Positions 1-12,194 of a stretch of 64,000 bases of DNA are shown piece by piece (within the stretch, counting starts at the first letter, position 1; the number at the start of each line of letters is the position of its first letter). Source of the DNA: Alteromonas indica (GTDB lineage Bacteria; Pseudomonadota; Gammaproteobacteria; Enterobacterales; Alteromonadaceae); the NCBI GenBank assembly GCA_003056425.1, contig PYVY01000001.1, positions 310,001 through 374,000 on the forward strand, written 5' to 3'. Both the position numbers and the translations under genes were made by a program. The notes under the pieces were generated by a model that was not told the origin of the DNA, ran no database searches, and saw only the letters and a program-made list of their open reading frames with translations.

Positions 1-210
1 AGTTTTGCCTGTGAGAAGTATGCACTTAACTTGCCTGCCATTGAGCAGTATATTCAGCATACTATCCCGGTAACAGATTATGATCGGAATGCTTTGCTTG
101 ATGATGTAACGGCGCCCAAAGCCCGCCCTCGCAAGCGCACGCCAAACGCCCGTAATTCAAACCGACGTGGGCGAGGACGAGGTAAACCGACATCAGCTAA
201 GAAAAGTTAA
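1..210 (+). CDS. rhlB: ATP-dependent RNA helicase RhlB, C-terminal end (partial)
   Basis: The reading frame is open from the first base and stops with TAA at 208-210, giving the last 69 residues of a protein that begins outside the window. It starts in a helicase-core tail ([16 protein letters not shown]) and ends in a low-complexity, Arg/Gly/Lys-rich tail (RRGRGRGK), as in DEAD-box helicases of the RhlB type. RhlB unwinds structured RNA in the degradosome. The link to RhlB rather than another DEAD-box helicase rests on the tail and on gppA following after only 3 bases, the usual rhlB-gppA order. Only the tail is visible, so catalytic motifs cannot be checked. Confidence 0.85.
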   Translation, partial: SFACEKYALNLPAIEQYIQHTIPVTDYDRNALLDDVTAPKARPRKRTPNARNSNRRGRGRGKPTSAKKS

Positions 211-213
211 TCT

Positions 214-1725
214 ATGCAGCCAGAAATCCGACACGATACCCTTGTACATAGTGAGCATTACGCCGCCGTAGATCTGGGTTCAAATAGTTTTCATATGGTC
301 ATTGTGCACGTTGTGAACGGCAACGTGCAGATTATAGGTAAGGTAAAGCAAAAAGTACGTTTGGCTGCCGGCCTGAATGAAAATCTTGAGTTGGATGAAA
401 TTAGCATGGAACGTGGCTGGCAATGCTTGCAAACGTTTGCTGAACGGCTGCAGGATATCCCAGCGTCAAATATTCGGGTGGTGGCAACTGCGACCTTACG
501 CATGGCCGTCAATGCCGAAACCTTCATTCGCAAAGCTGAAACCATTTTAAATCACAAATTAAATGTTATCAGCGGCGAAGAAGAGGCCCGGCAAATTTAC
601 CTGGGCGTGGCTTATACGTCTGCCAATCAGGGCAATTCGCTGGTGATTGATATCGGGGGCGCCAGTACGGAAATTATCCTCGGTAATGATATGCAGCCTA
701 TCCATCTGAAAAGTCTGGATATGGGCTGCGTTACCTTTATGGAGCGCTATTTCAAGGGCGGCATTATCAGTGAAGATAATTTTGCCCAGGCCAGCGAACA
801 GGTTAACCGGCTGATTGACGAGGTAGCAGACGCATTTTTATGTTTTGACTGGCATAATTGTCTGGGGGCTTCCGGTACGCCACAGGCGATTACCGAAATT
901 CTGGTGGCTCAAGACATCAGTGACGCTATAAAACTGCACTATCTGTACGATCTCAAACAACAATGTATTGCCTGCGGCAGTATCGAAAACCTCGATATAA
1001 AAGGCCTGGAAGATGGCCGTAAAGCTATTTTCCCCAGCGGCCTGGCGATTCTTATCTGTTTATTTGAACGGCTGAATATCCAGGCAATGAATATTTCGGG
1101 CGGCGCTTTGCGCGAAGGTCTGATTTACGGAATGCTGGATAACCTGCAGGAAAATGACCGGCGCAGTCAAACCCTAAATCAGGCCATGCGCCGTTATCAT
1201 ATCGAAAAGTCGCATGCCGATGCAGTGCGAGGATTGGCGCTTAATTTGTGCCATCAACTATGCGCCCAGGCCGCTATTTGCCATTTAGATACGGAAGCTG
1301 TATTGGGCGCCGCCGCGACCCTGCATGAAATTGGTTTGCATATCGAATACAAAAAACACCATGAACATGGTGCCTATATTCTTTCGCATATTGATTTACC
1401 CGGTTACACCCGCTTGCAGCGCGAGGCGATACGCGACCTGGTATTGTCCCATCGTTTGAAAATAGAACCTGCGGTGTTTAACAATTACCACGACGATGTT
1501 CGGCCTATGTTGTTAGCGCTACTGCGTATTTTACGTATTGCCACCGTATTGTGCCTACGTCGTCAAAACAAGCATATTCCAGAGGTAGAGCTTACCGTGA
1601 ATGGTGATAACTGGGATATTCAGTTACCGCCAGGCTGGCTCATTGGCCACCCGCTGATTAATGCAGAGCTGGCGAATGAAAGTTGGCTACAGCATCGGGC
1701 TGGATGGCGGTTAAACTGCCAATAA
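214..1725 (+). CDS. gppA: Guanosine pentaphosphate phosphohydrolase (Ppx/GppA family)
   Basis: The 503-residue product belongs to the Ppx/GppA exopolyphosphatase family, which converts pppGpp to ppGpp or trims polyphosphate. The N-terminal ASKHA nucleotide-binding fold shows AAVDLGSNSFHMVI (residues about 17-30), the second phosphate loop VIDIGGASTEI (about 144-154, with the Glu typical of the family) and an SGGALREGLIYG motif near residue 295. The C-terminal 190 residues form the HD-like helical domain (LHEIGLHIEYKKHHEHGAYI). Length matches GppA (about 500). It starts 3 bases after the rhlB stop, so the two are probably cotranscribed; this neighbour favours GppA over Ppx. A strong hairpin terminator follows at 1737. 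Confidence 0.93.
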   Translation: MQPEIRHDTLVHSEHYAAVDLGSNSFHMVIVHVVNGNVQIIGKVKQKVRLAAGLNENLELDEISMERGWQCLQTFAERLQDIPASNIRVVATATLRMAVNAETFIRKAETILNHKLNVISGEEEARQIYLGVAYTSANQGNSLVIDIGGASTEIILGNDMQPIHLKSLDMGCVTFMERYFKGGIISEDNFAQASEQVNRLIDEVADAFLCFDWHNCLGASGTPQAITEILVAQDISDAIKLHYLYDLKQQCIACGSIENLDIKGLEDGRKAIFPSGLAILICLFERLNIQAMNISGGALREGLIYGMLDNLQENDRRSQTLNQAMRRYHIEKSHADAVRGLALNLCHQLCAQAAICHLDTEAVLGAAATLHEIGLHIEYKKHHEHGAYILSHIDLPGYTRLQREAIRDLVLSHRLKIEPAVFNNYHDDVRPMLLALLRILRIATVLCLRRQNKHIPEVELTVNGDNWDIQLPPGWLIGHPLINAELANESWLQHRAGWRLNCQ

Positions 1726-1736
1726 CCTGCACTATT

Positions 1737-1765
1737 AAAAATGCCGCGATTATCGCGGCATTTTG
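1737..1765. terminator. Bidirectional rho-independent terminator between gppA and hemB
   Basis: A 12-bp perfect stem (AAAATGCCGCGA pairing with TCGCGGCATTTT) closes a 3-base TTA loop, with A/T tracts on both sides. It lies between the convergent gppA (+) and hemB (-) and can serve both. Confidence 0.9.
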
Positions 1766-1786
1766 CTATCAGGCCAGCGTATAACG

Positions 1787-4683
<2,897 letters not shown>

Positions 4684-4694
4684 AGATTACACCT

Positions 4695-5465
4695 CTACTT
4701 CACCCTGAATAACTGCATTGTATTGGCAAAACTGGTTTCGCTGATACGCTGCTCAGGAACACCTAGTAACTCACTTAAACGGCGCCCGATGGCGGGTAAC
4801 ATGGCCGGTTCATTGTTCTTTAGGCGCGGGCGTTGATTTTTGGGAAACAGGTATGGCGCATCCGTTTCTAAAATCAGACGCTCTAACGGTAAACTACATA
4901 CTGCCTGCTGTAACGATTCACCGCGCTTGTCGTCACATAGCCAGCCTGTAATACCAATATACAAACCCACAGCGAGGTAATCGTGCATTTGCTGTTCAGT
5001 ACCGGTAAAACAATGGGCTATACCGGCTACTGGTGGGTACTGCTTTAATAGTGCAAGTTGTGCTGTAAACGCATCGCGCTCGTGCAGATAAACGGTTTTG
5101 TTGAGTTTAGACGCAATCTTTAACTGAGCTTCAAAAACCACTAACTGGGTGTCTGGAGGGGAAAAGTTACGGTTAAAATCTAATCCGCATTCGCCAATAG
5201 CCACTACGCCGGGTTGCTGTGCCATGACCTCAAGCTGTTGCAAATCATCGGTCGTTACGTCTTTAGTATAATGCGGATGTACGCCAACCGTGTAGCATAG
5301 CTGCTGCGGGTAGCGTGTATAGAGCGCCTGCGCCCGCTGCCATTCCTGGGGCGTGGTGGTAATAGCGCAGATACGTTCCACCCCCGCGTCTAACGCCCGG
5401 CGGATAACCTCATCAACATCAAAACGGGCATCCAACAGGTTTACCCCAGCATCGAACCACTGCAT
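4695..5465 (-). CDS. tatD: TatD-family metal-dependent deoxyribonuclease
   Basis: The 256-residue protein is a TatD-type amidohydrolase-fold nuclease acting on DNA 3' ends. Metal-ligand motifs are present in order: VGVHPHYT (about residue 62), GECGLDFNRNF (about 96), LHERDAF (about 130), AHCFTG (about 153) and ETDAPYL (about 202). The E. coli family members TatD, YcfH and YjjV are hard to separate by eye; the position behind tatABC favours TatD. The start codon directly abuts the stop of the upstream exported-protein gene. Although encoded with the Tat genes, TatD is not needed for Tat export in E. coli. Confidence 0.9.
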   Translation of the reverse strand: MQWFDAGVNLLDARFDVDEVIRRALDAGVERICAITTTPQEWQRAQALYTRYPQQLCYTVGVHPHYTKDVTTDDLQQLEVMAQQPGVVAIGECGLDFNRNFSPPDTQLVVFEAQLKIASKLNKTVYLHERDAFTAQLALLKQYPPVAGIAHCFTGTEQQMHDYLAVGLYIGITGWLCDDKRGESLQQAVCSLPLERLILETDAPYLFPKNQRPRLKNNEPAMLPAIGRRLSELLGVPEQRISETSFANTMQLFRVK

Positions 5466-6020
5466 TTATTTAAGGCGCTTAACTTTGATGCGGCGATTAC
5501 CACTTTCTACAGCAAAGTAAAAAACACCTAACGCGCCACGTTCTACCGTCGCCAGGTCGCCTTTTTTCGGTCGGAAATAGTCTGTATCTTGCTGTTTCCA
5601 TACCATGTCATTGTCTAAAGTAATAATATATTTGCCCCGCGGATCTTTGGCTACTCGAGTAATAGTAGCTGATATTTCATCAACTGCCTGCTCTCTTTGG
5701 CGCTGCGCTTCCATTCCAAATTCTGCCACGGGCTCAGACTTACGCACTGGCGCGGTGGGGGTTTGTGAGGCTGCAACGGCCCCCGCCTTTGCGGTAGATT
5801 CAATAGGAGGCTGTGGAGCCGTCTGGGGGGGAGCAGGCGGTCTAGGCGAACCGGCTTGGGCTTGTTCGGTATGCATTAAGCGATCAAAACATGCCAACCG
5901 CGTGTCATTCTGTTCAATGGATGCGCATTTTGTCAGCTCAGCATGTGTTATGTTCTGGGCATAAACACCCGTTGATAGTAGCCCGGTAAGGGCAACTACG
6001 CAGGATAAACGTTGCTTCAT
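5466..6020 (-). CDS. Exported protein of unknown function inside the tat operon
   Basis: The 184-residue protein begins with a clear signal peptide (about residues 1-21, ending VYAQ). The mature start has a two-cysteine stretch, KCASIEQNDTRLACFDRL, of a type seen in several small periplasmic proteins, including T6SS-associated VasI/TagO proteins, but no T6SS gene is nearby. A Pro/Ala/Gln-rich linker follows (about 55-90). The last 75 residues look like a small beta domain (ITRVAKDPRGKYIITLDNDMVWKQQ). It lies 17 bases after tatC and abuts tatD, so it is cotranscribed. I do not recognise a function; periplasmic location is inferred from the signal peptide. Confidence 0.75.
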   Translation of the reverse strand: MKQRLSCVVALTGLLSTGVYAQNITHAELTKCASIEQNDTRLACFDRLMHTEQAQAGSPRPPAPPQTAPQPPIESTAKAGAVAASQTPTAPVRKSEPVAEFGMEAQRQREQAVDEISATITRVAKDPRGKYIITLDNDMVWKQQDTDYFRPKKGDLATVERGALGVFYFAVESGNRRIKVKRLK

Positions 6021-6037
6021 CTTTATTCCCTTAGAGC

Positions 6038-6799
6038 TTATTTTGAAGGGTCGCTCATTTCGTTTTCTGGTTCGTCTTCCGGATCTTTTTTGCGTGCATA
6101 GATACCGCCCACAATGACCCCTATCTCAAACAGTACCCACATAGGTAAAGCCAACAGTGTTTGTGAAATCACATCAGGGGGGGTAAGTAACATGCCAACT
6201 ACAAATGCACCCACAATGACGAAGGGGCGTTTGGAGCGTAACGTCTGGGCGTCGGTTACGCCCGTCCAGCATAGTAGAATAATGGCGATGGGAATTTCAA
6301 AAGAGACGCCAAACGCAAAAAACAGCTTCAATACGAAATCCAGGTAACTGGTAATATCGGTACTTACCGTTACCCCACTAGGAGCCACGCTGGTAAAAAA
6401 TGCGAACGCTAACGGAAACACTACAAAGTACGCAAACGCCATACCCGCGTAAAATAGTAAGGTACTTGATACCAGCAGCGGCACCACCAGTTTCTTTTCA
6501 TTTTTGTATAACCCGGGCGCTACAAAGGCCCAAACCTGATATAGCACGTAAGGAATGGCCAGAAAGAAAGATAGCACCAAGGTTAGTTTGAAGGGCGCGA
6601 AGAAAGGCGAGGCTACATCAGTAGCAATCATCGACGAATTTTCTGGTAACACGTCCAACAGCGGCTTTGCCAAATAGTGGTATAAATCTTCAGCGAAATA
6701 AACCAGACAAAGAAAAACAACAAGCACGCTAAGTAACGCGCGAAGAATACGATTTCGCAACTCAACTAAATGCGAAATCAGGCTAGAGGCGTCTGTCAT
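6038..6799 (-). CDS. tatC: Sec-independent protein translocase subunit TatC
   Basis: The 253-residue inner-membrane protein is the core receptor of the twin-arginine translocase. It has the N-terminal [13 protein letters not shown] motif (residues about 7-19), which contacts the twin-arginine signal, six predicted membrane segments, and the conserved periplasmic [11 protein letters not shown] stretch (about 92-102). A short charged C-terminal tail ([10 protein letters not shown]) follows the last segment. The ATG overlaps the tatB stop by 4 bases. Length matches E. coli TatC (258). Confidence 0.97.
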   Translation of the reverse strand: MTDASSLISHLVELRNRILRALLSVLVVFLCLVYFAEDLYHYLAKPLLDVLPENSSMIATDVASPFFAPFKLTLVLSFFLAIPYVLYQVWAFVAPGLYKNEKKLVVPLLVSSTLLFYAGMAFAYFVVFPLAFAFFTSVAPSGVTVSTDITSYLDFVLKLFFAFGVSFEIPIAIILLCWTGVTDAQTLRSKRPFVIVGAFVVGMLLTPPDVISQTLLALPMWVLFEIGVIVGGIYARKKDPEDEPENEMSDPSK

Positions 6800-7098
6800 T
6801 GATTTTTCTTATAGGGTTCCTGCACAGACTTAGCAGCGTCTTTCAATTCGTCCACGCTTTTTTGCAAGTCTGGTGACATATCTTTAAGGCCCTGCTGTTC
6901 GGCTTTTTTCAGGTTTTCGTGAAGTTCATGCACGCGCAGTTGGTGCTCGACCTCCTGCTTAAAGCCGGTCGCGGCATTACGCACACTGCGCACCGAGTTA
7001 ATGGTAGATCGGATGGCACCTGGCAGACGCTCAGGCCCCAGTACAAGCAATGCCAGTACACCAATAACCAGCAATTCCCAAAAGCCGATATCAAACAT
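6796..7098 (-). CDS. tatB: Sec-independent protein translocase subunit TatB
   Basis: The 100-residue protein opens with [26 protein letters not shown] as a single membrane segment followed by the Gly-Pro hinge, then an amphipathic helix and a charged tail. The Glu at position 8 and the GPERLP motif mark TatB rather than TatA. It is shorter than E. coli TatB (171), a common variation in the tail. It overlaps tatA and tatC by 3-4 bases on either side (ATGA junctions), indicating translational coupling within tatABC. Confidence 0.95.
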   Translation of the reverse strand: MFDIGFWELLVIGVLALLVLGPERLPGAIRSTINSVRSVRNAATGFKQEVEHQLRVHELHENLKKAEQQGLKDMSPDLQKSVDELKDAAKSVQEPYKKNQ

Positions 7099-7340
7099 CA
7101 GGATTTATCTTTTACATTACTCTGGGTATTGGTTTGAACAGGCTCAGCCTGGTCTTTTTTTTCGACCTGCTGGTTCTGTTCAAAATCTGCATCTGCTTTT
7201 TCTTCATCAGATACGGCCTTTTTAAACCCTTTAATAGCACCGCCTACATCAGTACCAATGCTTTTAAGTCGTTTTGTACCAAACAAAAGTACGACGATTG
7301 CTAACACTATCAGCAACTGCCAAATACTAATACCGCCCAT
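7098..7340 (-). CDS. tatA: Sec-independent protein translocase subunit TatA
   Basis: The 80-residue protein forms the pore element of the Tat system. It begins [20 protein letters not shown], then the FG hinge ([11 protein letters not shown]), an amphipathic helix and an acidic/lysine-rich tail. The frame is open upstream to 7442, but I chose the ATG at 7340: it gives the canonical TatA N terminus and has GGAGAG about 5 bases upstream. The gene heads the tat-tatD-cyclase-hemB run. A perfect inverted repeat lies about 60 bases upstream (7401-7425). Confidence 0.95.
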   Translation of the reverse strand: MGGISIWQLLIVLAIVVLLFGTKRLKSIGTDVGGAIKGFKKAVSDEEKADADFEQNQQVEKKDQAEPVQTNTQSNVKDKS

Positions 7341-7400
7341 AAAACTCTCCTTTTGGTTTGTCATCACAGTATGCCATTGCGCGACCAACCTTTCACCAAC

Positions 7401-7425
7401 ATATTGTAAACTATATTTACAATAT
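7401..7425. promoter_or_regulatory. Perfect 10-bp inverted repeat in the tatA / envelope-protein divergent region
   Basis: ATATTGTAAA and TTTACAATAT are separated by the 5 bases CTATA. The symmetrical, AT-rich 25-bp site is operator-like and lies 61 bases upstream of tatA (-) and about 130 bases before the ATG of the plus-strand gene at 7555. The half-sites resemble TyrR boxes (TGTAAA, TTTACA), but that family uses a 6-base spacer. The bound regulator is unknown. Confidence 0.45.
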
Positions 7426-7554
7426 AGACGGATGACCAGCACGAAGGTTCACAAGTAACAGATCGATATTATCTGGAGTGGCTTATAAGTACTCATTGAC
7501 TTATGTCCGCGAACATTGAATGCTGAACAAAAAGGAACAATAGATAAGCAAGGT

Positions 7555-8532
7555 ATGGCATGTATTTCATTGGTTTTCTGCACATTATTGGTAATGCCGA
7601 ATACCGCAGCGCCGCTGCCGTCGGGGGCCAGCGCTGAGGCAGTCAACGTATCCGCTATGCCCGCCTACGTTGATGAGCAGTCCGATGGCTCATGGATGGA
7701 TGAGTGGCAACACAACCTGACCCAGTCAATGAACTATACGGCGCAGCAACTTGATAGTTATTTTGCAATGAAAGGGTCCAGCAGGTTTGAGGATGCCCGC
7801 GCGCAAGGCCGTTTAAGCCTGGGTTGGGAGCCCCGTACACGGGATATCAGTGAAGTTGATTTGCGGTTTAATATCCGGGTCAAATTACCGGCCTTGAAAG
7901 ACAGAGTCGATTTACTACTGAGCGATGACGAAGACTATGATGAAAGTGCGTCAATAAAAGCAGCCCGCCAACCTATCGAAAGACGGCGCGACAATACCAC
8001 CATCGCCCTACGATATCGGTCCAGCGAAGATGCTAAAGTATCTTATCGCATTGGTACCGGTCGGCGGGGGCAGATATATGTCAAATCACGGTTTGCTGAT
8101 ATGGCAGCTTACTCCAGTCAACTGGCATTATTTTATGATGCCGAGGCCTATTATTACACCCGGGATCGCGCGGGTGCCGAAGTTGGCGCTACTGTGCAAT
8201 ACATTACTCAGCGCGATCATGTGTTTAGATTTAACCACCGTTTTTACTACCGCGATCGCTCTGAAGACTGGATTTGGCGCCACGAAGGGCAGTACTTACA
8301 ACCCTTAAATCAACGTGCAGCGATGATCTACACCCTGTTTACGGAGGGGGGTTCGCAGCCGGATTATCGACTAAACGAGGTCTATATAAGCAGCAAATGG
8401 CGTAGCAATCCTACCCGCGAATGGTTGTTCTTCGAGGTAGAGCCATTTTTAATATTCCTACGCGATGAGGATTTTAAGCCCTCTTATGGGGTTGCCATGC
8501 GAGTAGAGGTTTATTATGGCAGTAACAGCTAG
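7555..8532 (+). CDS. Predicted exported beta-rich protein, probably outer membrane
   Basis: The product (325 residues from ATG 7555) begins with a signal-peptide-like stretch (MACISLVFCTLLVMPNTAAP). The remainder is rich in aromatic and charged residues in alternating beta-strand patterns (AYSSQLALFYDAEAYYYTRD, EWLFFEVEPFLIFLRDEDF). This suggests an outer-membrane beta-barrel, but I do not recognise the family. A TTG at 7516 would add 13 residues before the signal peptide; ATG 7555 has AAGG only 2 bases upstream, so neither start has an ideal ribosome site. It is a single gene, divergent from tatA, ending 22 bases before a bidirectional terminator. Confidence 0.7.
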   Translation: MACISLVFCTLLVMPNTAAPLPSGASAEAVNVSAMPAYVDEQSDGSWMDEWQHNLTQSMNYTAQQLDSYFAMKGSSRFEDARAQGRLSLGWEPRTRDISEVDLRFNIRVKLPALKDRVDLLLSDDEDYDESASIKAARQPIERRRDNTTIALRYRSSEDAKVSYRIGTGRRGQIYVKSRFADMAAYSSQLALFYDAEAYYYTRDRAGAEVGATVQYITQRDHVFRFNHRFYYRDRSEDWIWRHEGQYLQPLNQRAAMIYTLFTEGGSQPDYRLNEVYISSKWRSNPTREWLFFEVEPFLIFLRDEDFKPSYGVAMRVEVYYGSNS

Positions 8533-8554
8533 CTGTATCCTGGGCTTTATAGCC

Positions 8555-8590
8555 AAAAAAAGCCGGCGCTGGTTACAGCATCCGGCTTTT
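8555..8590. terminator. Bidirectional terminator between the envelope-protein gene and ilvH
   Basis: AAAAAAAGCCGG and CCGGCTTTT form a stem of about 9 bp around a 15-base loop that has further pairing (GCTGG/CCAGC-like). T/A tracts flank both sides; on the minus strand seven T follow the stem, fitting termination of ilvIH. Confidence 0.8.
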
Positions 8591-8633
8591 GCCTATCCCG
8601 CCGCCGCGGGACGTAGTGTCTATCTATTCACCA

Positions 8634-9131
8634 TTAAGGGCGTAGAGCTCGCTCACCCCGCGCCAGGCCACATACCCCCGTACGCGAAGATTCAATAATC
8701 TCTGCACACTGGTTCATGGTAGTAGAAAATGCATCCAGCTTATCGGTGGTACCGGTTATCTCAATGGTATAATTAGTGGCGTTTACATCGACAATACGGG
8801 CCCGAAAAATATCGGCATTACGCTTTACTTCCGCTCGCATACCTTCCGTGCGCGTGGCCACTTTTACCAACATCAGCTCTCGCTCAATATGCGTACCATC
8901 GGTTAAATCCACGACTTTTAGTACGTCAATAAGCTTATTCACCTGTTTGGTGATTTGCTCAATCACTTTGTCATCGCCATGGGTGGTAATGGTCAGTCGT
9001 GACAAGCTCGGATCATCGGTAGGGGCTACACATAAAGAATCAACATTGTAGCCGCGCTGGGAAAATACACCCACGATACGTGATAAAGCACCCGGGGCAT
9101 TTTCCATTAATACTGAAATAATTCTTTTCAT
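8634..9131 (-). CDS. ilvH: Acetolactate synthase small (regulatory) subunit
   Basis: The 165-residue protein starts [27 protein letters not shown], the ACT domain typical of IlvH/IlvN, with the NxPGxLxR-type ligand loop visible. A second ACT-like C-terminal half carries the TGTTDKLDAF stretch. It binds valine and tunes the catalytic subunit in branched-chain amino acid synthesis. Its length (about 163 for IlvH against 96 for IlvN) favours ilvH. The ATG overlaps the ilvI stop (TGATG at 9129-9133), so the subunits are cotranslated. Confidence 0.96.
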   Translation of the reverse strand: MKRIISVLMENAPGALSRIVGVFSQRGYNVDSLCVAPTDDPSLSRLTITTHGDDKVIEQITKQVNKLIDVLKVVDLTDGTHIERELMLVKVATRTEGMRAEVKRNADIFRARIVDVNATNYTIEITGTTDKLDAFSTTMNQCAEIIESSRTGVCGLARGERALRP

Positions 9132-10849
9132 CAGGTGCGCTCCGTTTTGCTTAAACGCATATCATCCATTGCGCCAAATTTTATCTGCATTGGATATACG
9201 TGTTCGTTTTGATCTACTTGAATGTCCATAAACACCAGCCGGTCGGTGTAACTGAAACATTTCTCCATAGCGGCATCTAGGTCTTCCAGTTTGTCTACCC
9301 GAATACCGACATGGCCGTACGCTTCGGCTAACTTAACGAAGTCGGGCATTGAGTCCATATAAGAATGGGAATGCCGCCCTTTGTAAATCATATCCTGCCA
9401 CTGTCTTACCATGCCTAAGGCGCGGTTATTAAGAGAGATGATTTTGACGGGCAAATTATATTGCAGACAGGTGGAAAGCTCCTGGATATTCATTTGAATA
9501 CTACCATCGCCGGTAACCACTACGGATACAGCATCACGATGGGCAAATTGCACCCCCATAGCGGCTGGCAGGCCAAAGCCCATGGTGCCTAAACCACCGG
9601 AATTAATCCATTGACGAGGATTTTTAAACGGATAATACAGCGCCGCAAACATCTGGTGCTGGCCTACATCCGAACTAACGTAAGCATCGCCATTGGTATG
9701 CTTATACAGCGCCTGGATGACCTTTTGCGGTTTTATCACAGAAGCTGAGTCTTCATAATTCAGGCATTGGCGTGTGCGCCACTGCGCTATCTGCTCCCAC
9801 CACTCACTTAATTTGTGTTGCTGATCGGCCAGCTCTTTATCCGCTAACTGTTCAAGAATTTGTTCTAATACTGTATCTACCGAACCCACCACCGGAATAT
9901 GTGCATTGACGGTTTTGGAGATAGAAGCCGGGTCAATATCAACATGAATAATGTCAGCATGCGGACAGAATTTAGCCACATTATTGGTAACCCGGTCATC
10001 AAACCGTGCGCCCAGGGCCAAAATGCAATCGGCATTGTGCATGGCTTTATTAGCTTCAAGTGTGCCATGCATACCCAGCATCCCCAAAAACTGTTCATGG
10101 GTGCCGGGAAATGCGCCTAACCCCATCAAGGTGCAGGTGACCGGAGCGTGCAGTTGTTCTGCCAGTTGAATAACCCGAGCCGAAGCCTCGCTGGCAATCG
10201 CTCCGCCGCCAACATACAGCACCGGGCGTTTCGCCTTTATGAGGGATTTAACTGCTTTTTTAACCTGCCGCGGGTGGCCTTTTTCCGTGGGATTGTACGA
10301 GCGCATCGTAACATCGGCTGGAAAATGATAAGGATGTTCCTCTTGCACATTGACTAAGTCTTTTGGCAAATCAACAACCACGGGGCCGGGCCGGCCAGTA
10401 TTGGCAATGTAATAGGCTTTGGCAATGGCCTCAGGAATATCGACAGCGCGCTTAACTAAAAAACTGTGCTTTACGATAGGCCGTGAACAACCCACCATAT
10501 CCGTTTCCTGAAACGCATCTTCGCCAATGTGCATCGAGGGCACCTGACCGGACAAAATGACCATCGGAATGGAATCCATATAGGCAGTGGCAATGCCGGT
10601 AATGGTATTAGTTGCCCCTGGACCTGAAGTGACGAGTACTGTGCCGGTTTTGCCAGTTGCGCGTGCGTAACCGTCGGCCATATGAGCAGCCGCCTGTTCG
10701 TGACGTACGAGTACATGTTCGACATCATCCTGCGCAAACAGCGCATCATAAATATCGAGAACGGCACCACCGGGGTAACCGAACACATGCTTAACTCCTA
10801 CATCTTTTAGCGCTTCCACCACCATGGCGGCGCCCGACATCATTTTCAC
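9131..10849 (-). CDS. ilvI: Acetolactate synthase large (catalytic) subunit
   Basis: The 572-residue thiamine-diphosphate enzyme condenses pyruvate with pyruvate or 2-oxobutyrate, the first common step to valine, leucine and isoleucine. It shows the catalytic Glu region [13 protein letters not shown] and [18 protein letters not shown] (about residue 50), GPGATN, and the diphosphate-binding [14 protein letters not shown] (about 448). The chosen start is the GTG at 10849, which has AGGAG 8 bases upstream; ATG codons at 10843 and 10840 are nearby alternatives. It is followed directly by ilvH, supporting ilvI rather than ilvB or ilvG. Confidence 0.95.
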   Translation of the reverse strand: MKMMSGAAMVVEALKDVGVKHVFGYPGGAVLDIYDALFAQDDVEHVLVRHEQAAAHMADGYARATGKTGTVLVTSGPGATNTITGIATAYMDSIPMVILSGQVPSMHIGEDAFQETDMVGCSRPIVKHSFLVKRAVDIPEAIAKAYYIANTGRPGPVVVDLPKDLVNVQEEHPYHFPADVTMRSYNPTEKGHPRQVKKAVKSLIKAKRPVLYVGGGAIASEASARVIQLAEQLHAPVTCTLMGLGAFPGTHEQFLGMLGMHGTLEANKAMHNADCILALGARFDDRVTNNVAKFCPHADIIHVDIDPASISKTVNAHIPVVGSVDTVLEQILEQLADKELADQQHKLSEWWEQIAQWRTRQCLNYEDSASVIKPQKVIQALYKHTNGDAYVSSDVGQHQMFAALYYPFKNPRQWINSGGLGTMGFGLPAAMGVQFAHRDAVSVVVTGDGSIQMNIQELSTCLQYNLPVKIISLNNRALGMVRQWQDMIYKGRHSHSYMDSMPDFVKLAEAYGHVGIRVDKLEDLDAAMEKCFSYTDRLVFMDIQVDQNEHVYPMQIKFGAMDDMRLSKTERT

Positions 10850-11048
10850 AGTCGTCTCTCCTGAAAGTTTGGTTGGAAATCGTCAGTCTTTGTATAGCCG
10901 GACTATAACGAAGCTATTAGGAAGTTAAAACAATAAAAACAACAAAAGTGAGATATATATCCCCATATTTAAAATAATTAGGATAAATATCTCGTCTCTG
11001 CGTATTTATTCAGCAAATTTGGGATAGGCGTTTACAGTAAATTTACAT
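10850..11048. other. ilvIH upstream region
   Basis: This 199-base AT-rich stretch between maoP and ilvI must hold the ilvIH promoter. I see no repeated branched-chain codons in a short frame and no clear terminator hairpin, so there is no visible attenuator of the ilvB/ilvG type. Confidence 0.4.
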
Positions 11049-11432
11049 TTACTCATCATCGATTTGGATTTGTAGCCCACTGTCCTCCACGCCATCGGCT
11101 TCACTTGCATCATCGGAGTCGGTGGCTTTGCGTGAACCATAAATACTGGCCGTTCGTGGCCGGTTGATCCGGTTTTGATACTTTAACCATACTTTTTCTG
11201 TCGCATTGGCTGGGTTCATCCGGCCCAAAGCCACATCCACGAAACGCTGTTCGGCTTCTGTTTCGGGCAGCAGTTCACCGTCTACCAGCGCCGCAATAAG
11301 CGAACCGTATTGCATGAGCAGTTTACTTTCAGCGATGGAAAAGTCGCCGGAGCGGGAAAAACCATAGGGGTAGTGTCGTTTGTCAGTAAAAGGACGTTTG
11401 GTAAGAGAGTCGCGCGTTAACTTTGCCATCAT
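11049..11432 (-). CDS. maoP: Macrodomain Ori protein MaoP (DUF413)
   Basis: The product (128 residues from 11432) contains the DUF413 core FTDKRHYPYGFSRSGDFSI, then EAEQRFVDVALG and ATEKVWLKYQNRINRPR, close to E. coli MaoP/YifE. In E. coli, MaoP acts with the maoS site to organise the Ori macrodomain. The frame is open to 11465, but ATG codons at 11432 and 11429 have an AGGG ribosome site 4-7 bases upstream, while the 11465 start has none. The tail is acidic (DSDDASEADGVED), as in the E. coli protein. It stands alone on the minus strand between ilvI and the DUF4442 gene. Confidence 0.88.
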   Translation of the reverse strand: MMAKLTRDSLTKRPFTDKRHYPYGFSRSGDFSIAESKLLMQYGSLIAALVDGELLPETEAEQRFVDVALGRMNPANATEKVWLKYQNRINRPRTASIYGSRKATDSDDASEADGVEDSGLQIQIDDE

Positions 11433-11699
11433 CAAACCCTGTTCGTTTACGATTGGTGGCACCATAGCCGATGCCGGTGGTGAGCCGGTTAGCTACCCTG
11501 TTCTCCTTGTCCAGGTAGTAACAGTATTACCGCTTTTGCTACATCGTTTTTAGTTGGGTTTAAGGCTGCTGTCAATGAAAAACAGGAAAGTACGCTTTTT
11601 TATTCACGATGGCCGGTACAGACTGTCGCCAACAAAACCGCAAACGCAGCTATCAGCACACACTTTGCCAAGCCATCGAGCATCACCGGAGGATCCAGG

Positions 11700-12194
11700 T
11701 TAACGGCGCTTTTTCGGCACCCAGGCCCACAGCATTTCACACACCACCGGTTCAATATTATGTGCATCAGTGACGATAACCTTTACCAGCACCTCACCTT
11801 TATCTTGTTGCTGCATTTGCGCAATTTGCTGCTCAGTGAGTGAAGCTACCGCCTGCATATCTCCGGTAGCCCGTTTAACGTAATTAAGCTTCATTGACTT
11901 GATCAGAGGCAGTTTATCACCCGGCAAATTTACCCCGACAATAAACCCGGTGGCCGATTCAGCTAATAACGCCATACCGGCAGCGTGTACGCTACCTATA
12001 TGATTCTGCACTTTTTTGTAATTTTTTTGCCTGAATGTAACGCTAGTCAGATCCGTATGTAAAATATCCAAGCTCACCGTGCGGGTTAATTTAACTTTAA
12101 ACCGGAACATCCAGGTAAGCAACTTGCGGGATAACCAGTCGGGGTAACGATTAACTTTCATCGCATAACGGCGTAACGGGTTGGTACTGGACAT
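11700..12194 (-). CDS. DUF4442 domain hotdog-fold protein (thioesterase-like)
   Basis: The 164-residue protein resembles DUF4442 / YiiD-C-type hotdog proteins. Recognisable parts are the N-terminal amphipathic stretch MFRFKVKLTRTVSLDIL, the central helix HIGSVHAAGMALLAESATGF (about residues 65-84, the hotdog helix with its possible active site) and the LIKSMKLNYVKRATGD strand. Members are thioesterase-like but most have no known substrate. No neighbour suggests a pathway. The start at 12194 is the first ATG of the frame. Confidence 0.7.
   Translation of the reverse strand: MSSTNPLRRYAMKVNRYPDWLSRKLLTWMFRFKVKLTRTVSLDILHTDLTSVTFRQKNYKKVQNHIGSVHAAGMALLAESATGFIVGVNLPGDKLPLIKSMKLNYVKRATGDMQAVASLTEQQIAQMQQQDKGEVLVKVIVTDAHNIEPVVCEMLWAWVPKKRR

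Noticed and set aside
5466..6020. Type VI secretion component (VasI/TagO)
   Set aside because: Only the short two-cysteine stretch is similar; no T6SS gene is nearby and the gene is part of the tat operon.
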